DNA of 64,000 nucleotides from Todiramphus chloris collaris (Eukaryota > Chordata > Aves > Coraciiformes > Alcedinidae), in contig JANVCC010000012.1 of the NCBI GenBank assembly GCA_025345505.1, positions 444,013 to 508,012 on the forward strand, given 5' to 3'. How positions within the stretch are numbered: position 1 is the stretch's first letter; each line of letters opens with the position of its first letter. Below, in pieces: positions 10,971-23,300 of this stretch. Below the pieces are notes generated by a model, which saw only the letters and a list, made by a program, of their open reading frames with translations, did no database searches and was not told the DNA's origin. The position numbers were made by a program, and so were the translations under genes.

Positions 10971-13900
10971 GAGGTAAGGAAAACTTCAGTGCCACAATGC
11001 TGTGACCTGTTGCATGGTCCATGTTGTCATTATTACTATACATTATTACTATACTCTTCACTTCTCCCACTGACTCAGCTGAGCACCATGAAAGGTGGGT
11101 CCTACTAAACCTCAGGCAGAAAGAGCATGAGAAAGGAACTGTGCTCTTCAGTGAGTGATCTCCATGACTGGTAGGGCCCTGATTTCAGAGGTTCTCTGTT
11201 CCTTCTGGTAGACCAAATATCACCTCAGCATTTAGATGCCCCTGTAATCAAACCTTGCCAAAGGGAGCATGTTGTCCAAGATAGAGCCTCTGCCTGAGTT
11301 GGTTGTTGATAATGACGATGGGGGTTTTAATAGGTTTAGTGCTGGGCTGATGGTGGTCATCTCGCTGGTCCTGCTTGAGGCCCACTCCTCCAGCATTGCC
11401 ACCACCAGGAAGTCTGCCCATGCTTGTGCAAAGCTGGTTTATGCATGAGAATGACCAGTTGAGACGAGAAAAATGGACTTGAAAGAGTCTCTGCAGACAC
11501 ACAGTCTGGCACTGTCTGTGTCAGGAGGGACAAGGGCCCTTTTGTGCATCGGGTACAGCCCACGGCCCAGCTGACACATGATCGCTCAGCAAGCCCATCA
11601 GCTGGGAATCAAATTAAAATGCATTTACTTCCCTTCCCGTAAAAAAAGCCAGTTTGATGTGCTCTGACCCAAATCTCAATGTGATTTTAAGTGGAAAAGA
11701 GCAATGCCAGCCTGCTCAGCTAAATGGCTCAGCTCTAACCGGTGTCACCATGCTGTGGGATAGCATGGGCATGCCCTTTCTTGCACCATTTTGACCCAGC
11801 GCTATCCTGCACCTACCTCCAATTCAGATTCCACAGGGAAGGAGGCAATAAGGGTCTCCTAGAAGCTGCCAACCTGGATGATCTCTCATCAAAGCAAAGC
11901 ACTATGACATTAAAAAGCACCTTGACAATTCACAGCCAATGGAGAAAGGGTGAAGTGATGTCTCCAGCCTCTATCCTCTACAGATACAGCCTCTGTTTCC
12001 CCTACATGGGGATAACTCCAGTCTTTACTCCAGGGACTGGATCAAGCAACCTGTCCAGATGTGGCACAGACAGAATCCCTGATGATGTTTCCCCCGTTTC
12101 ACCATTTTTCCCCTTGGAGCAGATCACAAGCAGTGCTGAATGAGGCTCACGCTTCCCAAAGATGTGGGCAGAAACCACAGGCACGCTCATGCCCTGACTA
12201 ATCTGCAACATCTGCAAATATCCTAATATAACTTTGGGAACCACTCTGTGATGAATATGAGGAACCAGGACTGATCTTGTTTTGGTCTGGCCTCAGGGTT
12301 TTGCTTTTCCTGTTCTCAGTTCATCTTTGGTCCCATTGCACACCATCATGCTTCCCTAAATTCCTCAATAACAGGGTTGTCCCTGAAGATGGAGAGGGTT
12401 AACCTTGCTTGGGCAGATGGGAAAACACTTTTCTCCCCAACGTCTTCCTTCTGTCTGAGCTTTGTAGATCTGAGGCTGACAAGACAAGAGGTTGCCCACA
12501 GACCTGGCAACAGGTCAGACAGGCCACTGTGACTGAGAGAAGTCACACAAGATGCCCTAAAAGATGCAGGAAAAGGTTACAGAGCTCCAAAAGACTTAAA
12601 CCTTGCATGTGGTTTCTCCAGGCCTTTACATCTGCATCCCCTCTGGCCCCTGCAGACATTCTGTCACCCAATGAAGCAGAAATGGGGGGAAGATCACCCT
12701 ATCTTCCAGCCCACCTCCTCACAGGCTCCTGCAACCTCAGTTAGAAAACCCAACAAGGCATTTGAAAGCCACCTGTAAGCCAAGGTAGGGAATCTTCTAC
12801 AGTGTGCAAGGCAGCATGGGCTGCGCCAGGCCATGTTGTAGCCACGGGTGTGCCAAGATGCACATGTCCATCTTCGGGGCAAGAGGAAAACAGAGCTCTC
12901 TGGTTGGCTTGAATGGGGTAATCATGGAAACAAAAGTCCGATCACAAGGCGGCTTTGTCCTTGTTGTCGTGCTCTCCCTCCTTTTCCTTCTTGAAAAGCA
13001 AAAGCCTTTCATTTTTACTTTTTTTTTTTCCCTACTTTTTTTCCAAAATCCTTGGACAAAACCTGCTGTGTCTGTCAGGGTCATGGCTGCAGTCCACCCC
13101 CTCACCCCGAGCCTCACTACATCCATAGTTGGAGAGGACACAGCCAGTCAAGGCGTGTGAAGGCACAAAAGCTGGCAGCTGCCCTTTCCTCTGCCTACGG
13201 GCCGGATGGCACGAACACCAGCTCTCACAGTGACACATCAAGCCCCCAGAGGAGACGAGGGGAGGGAGAAAGCAACAGCGATCCCTGACGATGCCAAGGA
13301 GGATACATACTTTGATGGCTACCAAAAGCAAACCTGCTATGATGCTTCAGTGATAACCTCCATGCATCTGCTTCATCGGCTCTCCTGGTCCTTCATAGGG
13401 TCATTGCAGGAGGAAATTTTCTCTGACATTGAATGTAGGTGACAATGCACAGCCTTTTAGGTGCCCTCCAGCTATCTGTGCACAGCAAGGGCACTGCCCC
13501 AGCCGGCTTCCTCCATGCTGGACCACATGTTGGGTTTGGGTGAACCTGGTTGCAATGGCTGGACCATCACTCTCTTGAAGCCTTGCACCTGTTTATCCCA
13601 TGGGACATTTTTGGGTCTTTTTTTCCCAGAAAACAGGTACCATGAGCTGTAGTGCATGAAGACAGTGTGGGAGAGGAGCCCAGTGATGAGAGGAGCCCCA
13701 AGCAGATCAGTGTTGCAATCCCGGCAGCCACGTGCTCTCAAATATATATACCCACAGGCATGTTCATGTGATGCCAGCATCCCAAAATGCTCCTGTAACA
13801 GAATCTATCACAGACAGGCAGGGGGTATTTAGATGAGTCAATATGGGGAAGGAGAGGGCTGTAATCAGAGAAGGTCTTGGGCAGCTGAGGTGAGGACCTC

Positions 13901-16900
13901 AGGATGCCTGAGGATGCCCTTAGGATGGGCAGCACCCAGGACCAGCAGAGGGTGACCAAGGGTTAGAAACTGAATCACAAGTAAAGAGCTTTAATACTGG
14001 TTTCTGCCCTATTTTTCAGCATATCCAGTGCCATCACAATGGTCACCATCCATCCTGTGGTGTTCTGTGCTTGGGAACCTGCCAGCAGAAACAAAGTCAC
14101 AAAACCAAACAAAGCACAACCAAATCATGGCTGCGATGAATGCATTTTCACAGGGCACTGGTGAGGTTTAATTGATTGACCTTCCCAAGTAATTACGTGG
14201 ATTAATTTACCGGCAGGACCTCACAGATACAGCCCTTCATTCTGCTGGTGCAAAGCGCCAGGAAATCAAACCCGTGCAGTGTGACCGCAGCTCCCATCGT
14301 TTTATGCCGGAGGTTGAAACCACGATCCATTCACCACATCTTCCCCACCGACTCCTTTGCAACAGGACAGAGGAGAGCGTGGGTGTTTTCCCTGCCCTCA
14401 TTTACAGGCATTTAGTAGACTCATCAAAATGCTCACTCCGGATCAGGAACTACTTGCTGGGAAGCAAACGACCTGGCATTGTTTTTCTCTCCTTTAGGAG
14501 CGTGGTTGAAATCCTCCACAACCAAAAGCAAACATCATGTTCAGCTGCTACTGAGCCTGTCTGGGTGGGAGATGTGAGATGGGACGAGGCTGAAATCTGA
14601 GACTGGCCAAACTGTTTGGTTTTCATCTGACCTTTCCATTTGGCTCCTTTCTACTGTGGTGACCTTCAGCGTCTTTGTCCTCTGGGCTGGCTCCGGCCAC
14701 CAGCATGGGATGAGGACATCCCCAGCCATCCCGGTCCCACCATCTGCATTGCTCCTTGGCACTTCTCTCTGGCAGTCCCAAGGCCAGATACCTCCAAGAT
14801 ACACTTTCAAGACACTCAAAACTAAGCTTTAAACAGCCTAAAGGGTTTTACCTATCTCTGCGCCCCGACCCCCAGGCAACATCTCTCTTTTATCCTCTAT
14901 GGATCTGACCTACACCTTCCGTCATCCCAACAACAGTCAGAAACACTCATTCCTCCACAAAGAAGCTTACAAAGAATCTGTTTCTCTTCTCTTCCCCCAA
15001 AAAGCACCTTGGAGGGCACTGGGCAGCTCTGCTCCAGCTGACAGAAATGGAGCCGCTCCACTGAAGCAGCCCCGTGCCTCAGTTTCCCCTCCTGGCCCCC
15101 AGGCTGAGAAGCAGCAGAGTTTAATTTGTTTTCTCTGTGAAAAGTATACTTCTGGGAGAGTTTCGGTTTCCTAGAGGGCTTTTCAGTAACTTGATCCAAG
15201 TTAAAAAGGGGACAGGGAGTTTGGATAAAAGATACAATGACTTAAAAAGAACATTATGACTTTGTCTGTCGGTCAAATAGAATATTTCGCTTTTGAGAAA
15301 ATGACTTTTTCTGGGAATGTTTGGTTTCCCTCAAGAAACTCTCTGGATTCCTCCCTGAATCAATCTCCCTCTGAGCCTCTACTTCCCAGGCAGTACCAAA
15401 ACCTCCTCCCTTCATCCACACCATGGGAATTCAATCCGGATTAACCAAAACTGTGGCTTTTAAGGAGAATTAGATAAAAGCATTAAACCCATTGGTGTCA
15501 GGGCTCATGCATAGTTAAAGCCTTCGTTCGGTTGAATCTGACCTGATTCCCAGCACGGCAGATCTCCGGGGATGGACCCTGCTGGAAGCTTCCCTTCATC
15601 AACATTTCCCTTCCTTCTACAGCAAACATGATGTTCCCTGTGTATTTTTCCCCTGCATCCCTACATTGCCTGCCCCCCAGGAGATCTTGCAGCATCCTGT
15701 GCGGTTGAGGGCAGACCCTATTTGAGCCTCCAAACCTTGATTTTTATCTACTACAGGAGGAAAATGGGGTGTTTGCATTCTTTAGGTATCCTGGGCATAG
15801 AAAGGAACCTTGTGCTGTTTTTTTTCTACAAGGAATTTGACTTTGGTTTTGCCCTCCACAATTTTCAGGTGCTCACTAGAAGAAGCAATGGTTGGACCAG
15901 AAGAGGGTGGGATCAGCTTCTGGTCAATCATCTGCTTTTGGTAACTGCTTTACAAGCCTGTACCTGGGAGAAATGATGATTCCACTGAGCCTCCTGCCCA
16001 AACCAAGGGAGCCACTCATTAACACCGCAACCCCCCCCAGCAAAATGAAATGCACTCTGCCCTTCTGGGAGATAACCAGCATCTGAGACCAAGGATAATG
16101 CAATTATCGGGCTCGACCACAGCACCGTCAGTTACTGCGAAGCCAAAGCGGCACCAAACCCCAGACAACCCCATGCAGGCTGGACCCTGGAGGATAATTT
16201 GCTCTTCCAAAAGGAGCATCCTGTGGGAGCAAAAGGGTCTTTCCTTCATGAAATGGATCCTGCTAAGGCTTTAATGAGGGATGTTCAGTGTTAAGGAGGG
16301 ATGATGGTGTGTCCGGCAGCACGGTCCACTGCCAGCGAACTATTCATGGCTTTGGCTTTATGTCAATAATCAGAGATAAAAATCACATTGGGCAGAGACA
16401 GGGTAAAGCCACTCAGTGCCAGGACAGTCAAAAATATTTCTCGGGGTTTTATCCACTAAGCCCCAGGATGCAGCTGTGCTCCAGGGCTCAGCAGCATATT
16501 TAGGGGGCTCCCCCTTTGCATTGGAACGCCTTATTAGCCCATCAGCCACCAAGGTCGAAGGCCAAAGTTCCCTTTGCTCGGGTATAAATGAGGAAGAGAA
16601 ACTTGGGGCACATGCCGGGCAGTAATGAAATGGCTCAGTTTCCCCAGTCAGAAGCCCTGTGCTGGGGGCACTGTCCCCCAGCTCCAGTGGTCCCCCAGGA
16701 GTGAGGTTTACTGCTCCCTGCCTTGTGCACAGGAAGGCAGCGGGTTGCCAAATGCGTTTTGCAATAGGCTAATAAGAAAACTGAAGCAGAAAGAGAAATG
16801 AGAAGTTTCTCCCTCAAAGTTGCTCCTGCAGTGATGCCACCCAGTGCTCAGTTCTGGGGAAGAAGGCGGGTTTGGGATTAGGAGCTATCAAAAGGAGTCA

Positions 16901-17250
16901 AAGTGTTTGAAACCAGAGTCTCATTGATCCTGGTGTAAATTAAAAAACCCCAAAATAAATTACACAGGGACTTCAGCACGGAAAGAGATGGAAAAACACG
17001 TCAGAATAAAGCAAGGAGTCAGCTCCATGGGGTGCATACAGGAAACCTGACAAACAGTCAGTGAAATCCTCTGGGAAGGCAGAAACCGAGTGGGAAGTGA
17101 GATTATTGAGAATTAATGCATAAACAATGAAATAATTCAGGCAGAGAGGAGCAAAGGGAGCCCAGGAGTCTTCCTCGAGTGCCTGGCTTGAACCGTTCAT
17201 GTCAGCGCCAGCCCATGAGAGTGCCTTGCTGCCTTCTGCTGCTCTGACCA
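10971..17250. other. presumed P2RY2 5' intron; no other gene seen
   Basis: About 6.3 kb with no CR1 copy, unlike most of the window, and no recognisable coding exon. It holds an exact 13-bp tandem duplication (11028-11053), a pyrimidine-rich run (12955-13050), a TAAT-rich patch near 14165-14212 and short frames without domains. Assignment as intron depends on the CpG island at 17.6 kb being the P2RY2 promoter. Confidence 0.45.
11028..11053. repeat. exact 13-bp tandem duplication
   Basis: CATTATTACTATA occurs twice head to tail with no mismatch, about 100 bases upstream of the P2RY2 coding exon. It is a recent slippage product and could be polymorphic. Confidence 0.9.
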
Positions 17251-17474
17251 CCCCATCTTGAGTTCAGTTTGGGGGGGTCTGGGGGCAGTCTCTGTGGCAG
17301 GATGTGCGGTATGAGCTGCACCCACACCGAGGAGGGGAGCAGGGGTTCGGCTCTACGCTTGCAGCACCCCTCTCCCTGCTTCGGGTGCACGGGTGCCCTG
17401 TGCCACCCATGTCGCCCACCCAGCAGCAATTCCCCCCCCCCTGTGAATACGCACGTGGGTGCGTGCAGGAGTGG

Positions 17475-17579
17475 GTGAGTGTCCCCTCCACCCAGGCGAG
17501 TGTCCCCTCAACCCAGGTGAGTGTCCCCTCCACCCAGGTGAGTGTCCCCTCCACCCAGGCGAGTGCCCCCCGCCACCCA
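17475..17579 (+). repeat. five-unit 21-bp tandem repeat with splice-donor-like units
   Basis: Five units of 21 bases, each beginning G(T/C)GAGTG and ending CCACCCAG or close to it; units 1, 3 and 4 are identical. Each CCCAG/GTGAGT junction (before 17517 and 17538) matches a vertebrate 5' splice-donor consensus on the plus strand. The unit length is a multiple of three, so all six frames stay periodic. Confidence 0.95.
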
Positions 17580-17594
17580 TGTGCCCGCTCCCAC

Positions 17595-17945
17595 CCCGTG
17601 CACGCCTGGCACCTCCGCACCCCGGGGGTCCGTCCCGCACTGTCCTGCGTGGGTAGGACACGGACCGACACCCTCCGCACCCCACGCCACCCCGGTCCCC
17701 CCTGCCCGATGCGACCTCGCTCACCGGGCCGTACCGAGCTGGCGGCTCCGCTCCGGGTGGCTCCGCTGGCCCCGCTGGGTTCAGGCGGGCGGCGGAGGCA
17801 GGTCCATGCCCGGGGCTCGCTTCTTCGCCTTCCCCGTTGCCGCTGCCCACGGTGGCCGCCGCAGCCGCGTGAGAGCCGGGCAGCGGGATGGGGGCCGGCC
17901 GTGGGGCCGCACCGCCCTCCCCGGGGCTGGGAACTGGGCTGGGAG
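17595..17945 (-). promoter_or_regulatory. CpG island, candidate P2RY2 promoter and 5' non-coding exon
   Basis: This stretch is very GC-rich and dense in CG dinucleotides, against a CpG-poor surround. On the minus strand a GGCCCG/GTGAGC donor falls at 17725/17724, so a first exon ending there could splice to the acceptor at 10939, 6.8 kb away. The distance and strand suit P2RY2. The assignment is inference from position; the island could also start a divergent plus-strand transcript. Confidence 0.5.
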
Positions 17946-18395
17946 AGGGGCAGGACAGGGGCAGGACTGGAAAGGGACCTCCCTCCCTGGGGCTGGGACC
18001 TCCCCCGCCCCCCCCCGGGACAGGAGCACCCCTCTCCGGGGATAGGGCCAGCGGTGGGATGAAGGCTGGGACCGGGGCTAGACGCGCACAAACACACGCA
18101 AGGGCTGGGACCAGCGCTGGGACTGGGACAGGAGCCTCACTGCTCCCACTTTGTCCCCGCCTGGTTGATGGCACCAGGGCTGGGACCGGGATTAGGGCTA
18201 GAACAGGAGCCCCCCGCTCCCGGGGTAGGAACATGGATGGGATCGGGGCTGGGAACCGGGACCGGACTCCCCCCTGCTCCGGGCTGGTATTTGGGCTGAT
18301 GCTAGGACAGAAGCCTCCCCTCCAAGGTTGGGAGCAGGGCAAGAGACCCCCTCTGGGGATGGGATCATGGATGGGATCAGGGTCGGGACCAACTC
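17925..18395. repeat. degenerate G-rich minisatellite-like block
   Basis: Variants of GGGCTGGGACNGGGAC and GGGACAGGAGCC recur irregularly over about 450 bases. The plus strand carries many GGG runs with short spacers, so G-quadruplex formation is possible. The long frames across it (up to 329 codons on the minus strand) are a by-product of GC richness and repeated units and show no domain. Confidence 0.65.
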
Positions 18396-18468
18396 CACTG
18401 CATCCAACCTCCCCCCATCTGCAACAGCCTCAGGGTCCTCAGAGAGCTGCTGGATGCCCTGGTGACAG

Positions 18469-18490
18469 ACACACACACACAAACACACAC
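18469..18490. repeat. (AC)n microsatellite
   Basis: A run of AC dinucleotides interrupted once by AA. It is short and possibly polymorphic. Confidence 0.9.
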
Positions 18491-18491
18491 T

Positions 18492-19340
18492 GCATGCCAG
18501 GGTGTCCTGGTACCAGAGCTTGTCCTGGTGGCAGAGCCCGTAGTCCTTTACCTGGGGCATGGAACAGTCACATGGGGGTAAGGAGGTCCCAGGAGGGAAG
18601 AGATGTCTCTGAACCGGGTGAACAAGCCTGGCTTGGGGCTCCTGTCATGGCCACCATGGTGTGGGACACTGTCCCACCACGGGTGACACCAAGCTGTGCC
18701 CCATTGAGGTACCAATGCACCTCAGGTGGTGCCCCACAGCACATTCCTCCTGAAAGCTGGCTCCATTTCCAAGGGAAGCGGAGAGATGGGAGACATGACA
18801 TGGTGAAGGGACTTTGATGCCAATCTTGGCTCTAATTTTAGCTCTCAGGACCAGTTCCCACTCATCAGTAAGTGAGCTGTCAAGTCAAAACCACCTGCCT
18901 TGTCATGAACTCCCCGAGGTGGGGTAATTTATTTTAGAGAACAGTAAATTTGGGGTCCTGATTCATCACAGCCTCTCCTGTTCCACTTTCATTTTCCTGG
19001 GATCCATGTGCCAGTGAAATGCTTCTTCCTCGGAGATACGGGTAAACCCTTGGAGAGGGGATGCTGTACCTCTTGCATCCCAATGTTGGGACTTTTCATT
19101 CAGGGAAGATATTGCTGGAGCCAGGAGGACATGGCAGAAGGTTTCCTTGAGGTTTACTCCTTGATGTATCTTCTCCTGTGAACTGCTGGGGCTGGGTTCA
19201 GCCACAAATAGGGGCCCAGCTCCTGCAGAGGGTAGAAAACCTTGCAAAATCCCTCTGCCAGGATGCAAAATGTCTACAGAAATATAAGGGCAAACTGGAC
19301 CATACCATGGCAGAGAAGTCCTGCAAGGGTCCTACATTTC
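18492..19340. other. intergenic sequence
   Basis: No gene, repeat family or RNA was recognised between the minisatellite and the next CR1. Confidence 0.5.
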
Positions 19341-19342
19341 TA

Positions 19343-20026
19343 GGAAATCACAGAATTGTAGAATGCCTTGGGTTAGAATGGACCTCTAAAGGCCATCTAG
19401 TCCAACCCCCCTGCAGTGAGCAGGGACATCCTCAACTAGATCAGGTTGCTCAGCGACTCATCAAGCCAGACTTGGTATATCATCAGGGATGGGGTCTCCA
19501 CCACCTTCCTGGGCCACCTGTTCCTGTGTTCCACCACCCTCATAGTAAAGAATTTCTTCCTAATATTCCATCTAAATGTATTCTTCTCTAGTTTATTTCC
19601 CCTCATCCTACTGCTACATGCCCTTGTAAACAGTCCCTCCCCAGCTTTCTTCTAAGCTCCCTTCAGTTACTGGAAGGCCACTATAATGTCCTCCTGAAGT
19701 CTTCTCTTCTCCAGGCTTAACAACCCCAACTCCCTCAGCCTGTCCTTGTAGGAGAGGTACGCCAGCCCTCTGATCATTTTCGTGGCACTCCTCTGGCCCT
19801 TCTCCACCAGGTTCATGTCCTTCTTGTGCTGGGGGCTCCAGAGCTGGACACAGTACTCCAGGTGAGGTCTCTCCAGAGCAGAGGGGCGGAATCACCCTTC
19901 TGAATATGCTGGCCATGCTGCTTTTGATGCAACCCAGGATGCAATTGTCCTTTTGGGCTGCAAGTATGTATTTTTGGCTCATGTCCAGCTTCTCATCCAC
20001 CAGTACCCCCAAGTCCTTTTCCTCAG
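19343..20026 (-). mobile_element. CR1 LINE, 3' third of ORF2 plus tail
   Basis: The plus strand starts at the reversed tail (ATCACAGAATTGTAGAATG) and extends further into ORF2 than most copies. Near its upstream end the minus strand still reads [19 protein letters not shown] and then NCILGCIKSSMAS, which are conserved CR1 ORF2 C-terminal motifs. Frame breaks follow, so it is inactive. At 20026 it abuts a duplicated sequence that is not CR1. Confidence 0.93.
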
Positions 20027-20376
20027 AAATACGTTGAGTTTGGGTGCTGTGGGTATCAGCTGGGGAACTGTAACCCACATGTTGCTCAAACATCCCACAG
20101 AGATGCTCTGGGGTCTGTCTCCATTCAGCCCTGACAAGACACAGCCTTCCAAGAAGCTGCAGAAAGCTTTCAAGACCAATACTGGCTTCATAGTCTGATC
20201 TAAATTTCTGGGAAATGCATTGAGTTTGAGTGCCGTGGGTGTGAGCTGGGGAGTTGTGTCCCCCATATCCCCTTAACCCCCTATGGAGATGCTCTGAGGT
20301 CTGTCTCCACTGAGTCTTGGCACAGCATGGCTTCCCAAGAAGCTGCAGGAAGCTATAGAGGGCCACCACCATCTTC
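20027..20376 (-). repeat. two-copy tandem duplication (unit about 186 bp) joined to a CR1
   Basis: Copy one (from about 20027) and copy two (from about 20213) share AAAT(A/G)C(G/A)TTGAGTTTG, GAGATGCTCTG(G/A)GGTCTGTC and CCAAGAAGCTGCAG in the same order, at roughly 75-80% identity by eye. On the minus strand both copies are open in the same frame and give related peptides containing SFLQLLG, WRQT(S/P)EHL and THxTQTQxIS. The frame (19614-20459, 281 codons) continues into the CR1. The unit is not a known element that I can name. Confidence 0.75.
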
Positions 20377-23300
20377 ACAGACTGCCCTCTCCCTTCAGAT
20401 GATTGATGCCCAAGTAAAGCAGTGGTCAGGTCCAACCCTACCTCCCCAGTGGGCCTCACTCACATGACATGAAAAAATCTTAAAATTTGAGGGAGCTGGA
20501 GGGTTTCTGGGCAGGATGAGGCCAGAGAACAAGCCCCACCAAATCACATGCAGTTGGCCCAGTTGTTTTCCACCGCCACAAGTGCAGAGCGAGTCCCAGC
20601 GCTCCCCCGTGTATTCCCCATCTGTGTCCATGGATGTAAGCCAGATCCTCCTTCTGCAGCTGGATCCAATTTCACGTGGGGGCTCCTGGGGCCTCCTGGA
20701 TATGGACAGGGGGGAGCCATAAAGCCCCCGAAGGAGGAGGGGAAGGGCAACGATGCCATCTATTATTCAGAAGCAGAAAGTGGGAGCCAGTGAAGGAGTC
20801 ATTAGCCGGTGCAGAGAGGATATGAATGGCTGGCACGGAAACGGTGCTGCAGAGATCTTGCTGACGGACCTCCATGCCAGAAAACAAGAAAAAAAAATCC
20901 TGCCTGTTTCCTTCTTCTGATGTCATTTATTTGAGGAGGGAAAACAATACATCACGTCGCAGCTATTTGGGCCTGATAAGGGAGGAAGGATAAACTTGTT
21001 ACTTGCACAGAGGGAGGGAGATGCCTGGCCAGAGCTGTTGAGTAAGGCTTAGACCAGAGAAGCTGCCTAGCAGCGCCCTGCTGGGATGCCAGTGTGGTGC
21101 TGAGTTAAGCCCATCTCTGCGGGTTGTGGAAATGCTTCTCAGGCAAGGGTTGGGTTAACTGGACCACAGCACCCTGGTTTTGTCCTCCAAATCCTTTGCC
21201 TTGGCTCCCTCCAAAGGAGGGATGATGTCCAGAGGTGATGGATAAAGATATGGATGACATCCAAAGATTTGTTGTCTGTCCTTGTATAAGATTTGGCGCA
21301 TGGGGTGATTACTTCTGCTCAGCAGCCTTTGCCTGGTGCCACCCATCCAGCCCAATCCTCCAACGTTTGAACACCCACAGCTCTTCCACCACAAGATAAA
21401 GCCAAAACAAGAGGCAGGCAGCTTTTTCATGTCAAGAGGTGATTAATTATGGCCATGACCGGCAGAGAGGTTTGGACGGCATCTTACTGCTGGATGTCTC
21501 AAGAAGCAAGAGAAGATGCTTTTCTAAAAGCTTGTTTGGAGCAGGGAAGTAGTCGCCTGGAGAGTCTTCTTCCTATCAGACCTTTTCCAAGCCTGGCTGA
21601 AGTTCCAGGAGCTTCCAACAAGCAGAAGCTTCCCAGCTGCACTGCCTGCTGCCAGGAAAAGCCTTTCCATCCCCTTCTTTTACATTTTCTCACCTTTCTC
21701 CATTCATCTGGGTGTGAAGGAGATGGGAGGAAGGTTGTTACCTTCCGATATCTGCTGTAACCCAAATTACTCAGTTCCATGCTTCATGCAGATGATGGTC
21801 ACCCATTGCCCAGGGGACCCAAACCAAAAGCCTCTCTACTGCAAAATCTCTATTTTCCAGTGCCTAAAGCAGCTCAAACAAGTCAAAGAAAGAGGCAGAT
21901 GTTTTAAATCCTGTTGAGAAGCAAATGATTTGTGCAGCTGCAGCACAGGAGATGGAGGCGAGCGGAGGTACCCATCCGAGCCAAGCTGGAAAGCAGCCCC
22001 ATGTTTCCCTTCACGGCTTCATTTTTCAACTGTTTTGGCAGCGATGCAGGTTTCTAAGACACTTTCAAAACATTTCCATGTTGTCTAGTGGGGAGGAATG
22101 CAATACAGGTAAAGGAGGACCGAGAAGGTCAGGGTGGCCACAGCAGAATAGCTGCACCCATGGGTGCAGCTTAAACCTGCAGTACGGGCAGGGGTCACAG
22201 TACAAGTGCTTGAGACAAACTGAGATATATTAGATCTTTTTCTTGCTTGTTTATTGGGTTTTTTTTTTAAAGCCTTAGTGGAAAAAAGGAGGAAATTTTG
22301 CAGTCCTGTTGGGTTGAGCCTGCAGACTGGTCTCATGTTTGTTGCTGGAAGAGGAAAGGGTCATGAACACTCATCTAAATCTATGTATGTGCAAACTGAT
22401 GCCCTGATCCAATCTGGCCATTGGCATTTGATCGCTTCTTGTGGTCTCTTGGGTGGTAAGATGTTCAACCACCTAACTGGGAGGCAGAAATGTATCCTAT
22501 GTGACCAGGTATGCAGGAGCAACATCCCATGGGAGCAGATCTAATTTTGCAGCTTCCCAGGGTGGTTGTCATTTCTCCCCAGGATGCTCTAATACAAGAC
22601 CATAACCAACTTTAAAGGCTATGAAAGAGGTAGCAAAAAAACAAGCGGAAGGATGAAGCATTTGTTCATGGTGGTGAATGCCAACGCAGTGTGCAGCAGA
22701 TAAGGTCAGGTAGCGTTGGTGCCCACTGAGTGCCTTGGAGACATGGGAGGACCTTCCCAGAAGTCAACTGAGCTACAAAGCAGGGTTTATTAGAGAAAGG
22801 GGTGTTGGAGGTGGGAATTTGGTCTGGAAAAGCACCATGAGCTGGTCCCTCTGTTCACCCATCATATGCACATGCTCCTGTATGAATCTCCTGCCATCCC
22901 CAAGGCTGATGGTGATTTGGGGGAACTGCACCCAAGAGCCACAACCATGAGAGAGGATGGGTGAATGCTGAGCACAGCACTTTCTTTTTTCCACTCATCC
23001 CTGTAATAAGAACCAATAAGAGGGTGCAGATGAGACACAGGAGACATTTGCTGTCCAAGGCCCCATCCAGCTGGTGGGACTTAGTGAAGAGAGCACTTGG
23101 AGAAGACCTGATGCACATTATGCTCACTGGAACAAGCAGCTGCAAGCAGCAAGACTTGATCTTTTCCATGTTGCTTCAGTGCAGAGAGGGCTTTGCTCTG
23201 TGACTGTAGTCATCTGGGTGTCTATTTTTTATTCTCCATCAGAAGCTGATGGGCTTTTTTCAGCCTGTCTTTCTTTTCCTCTCCACTGAGCACATGCGAT

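Noticed and set aside
15066..15092. Second MIR-like match (GTGCCTCAGTTTCCCC)
   Set aside because: Only about 16 matching bases; insufficient beyond chance.
17264..18342. Long GC-rich frames (252-329 codons) across the CpG island and minisatellite on both strands
   Set aside because: They overlap in several phases, show only Pro/Gly/Arg-rich low complexity and repeat-driven periodicity, and lack any domain. GC-rich DNA suppresses stops on both strands.
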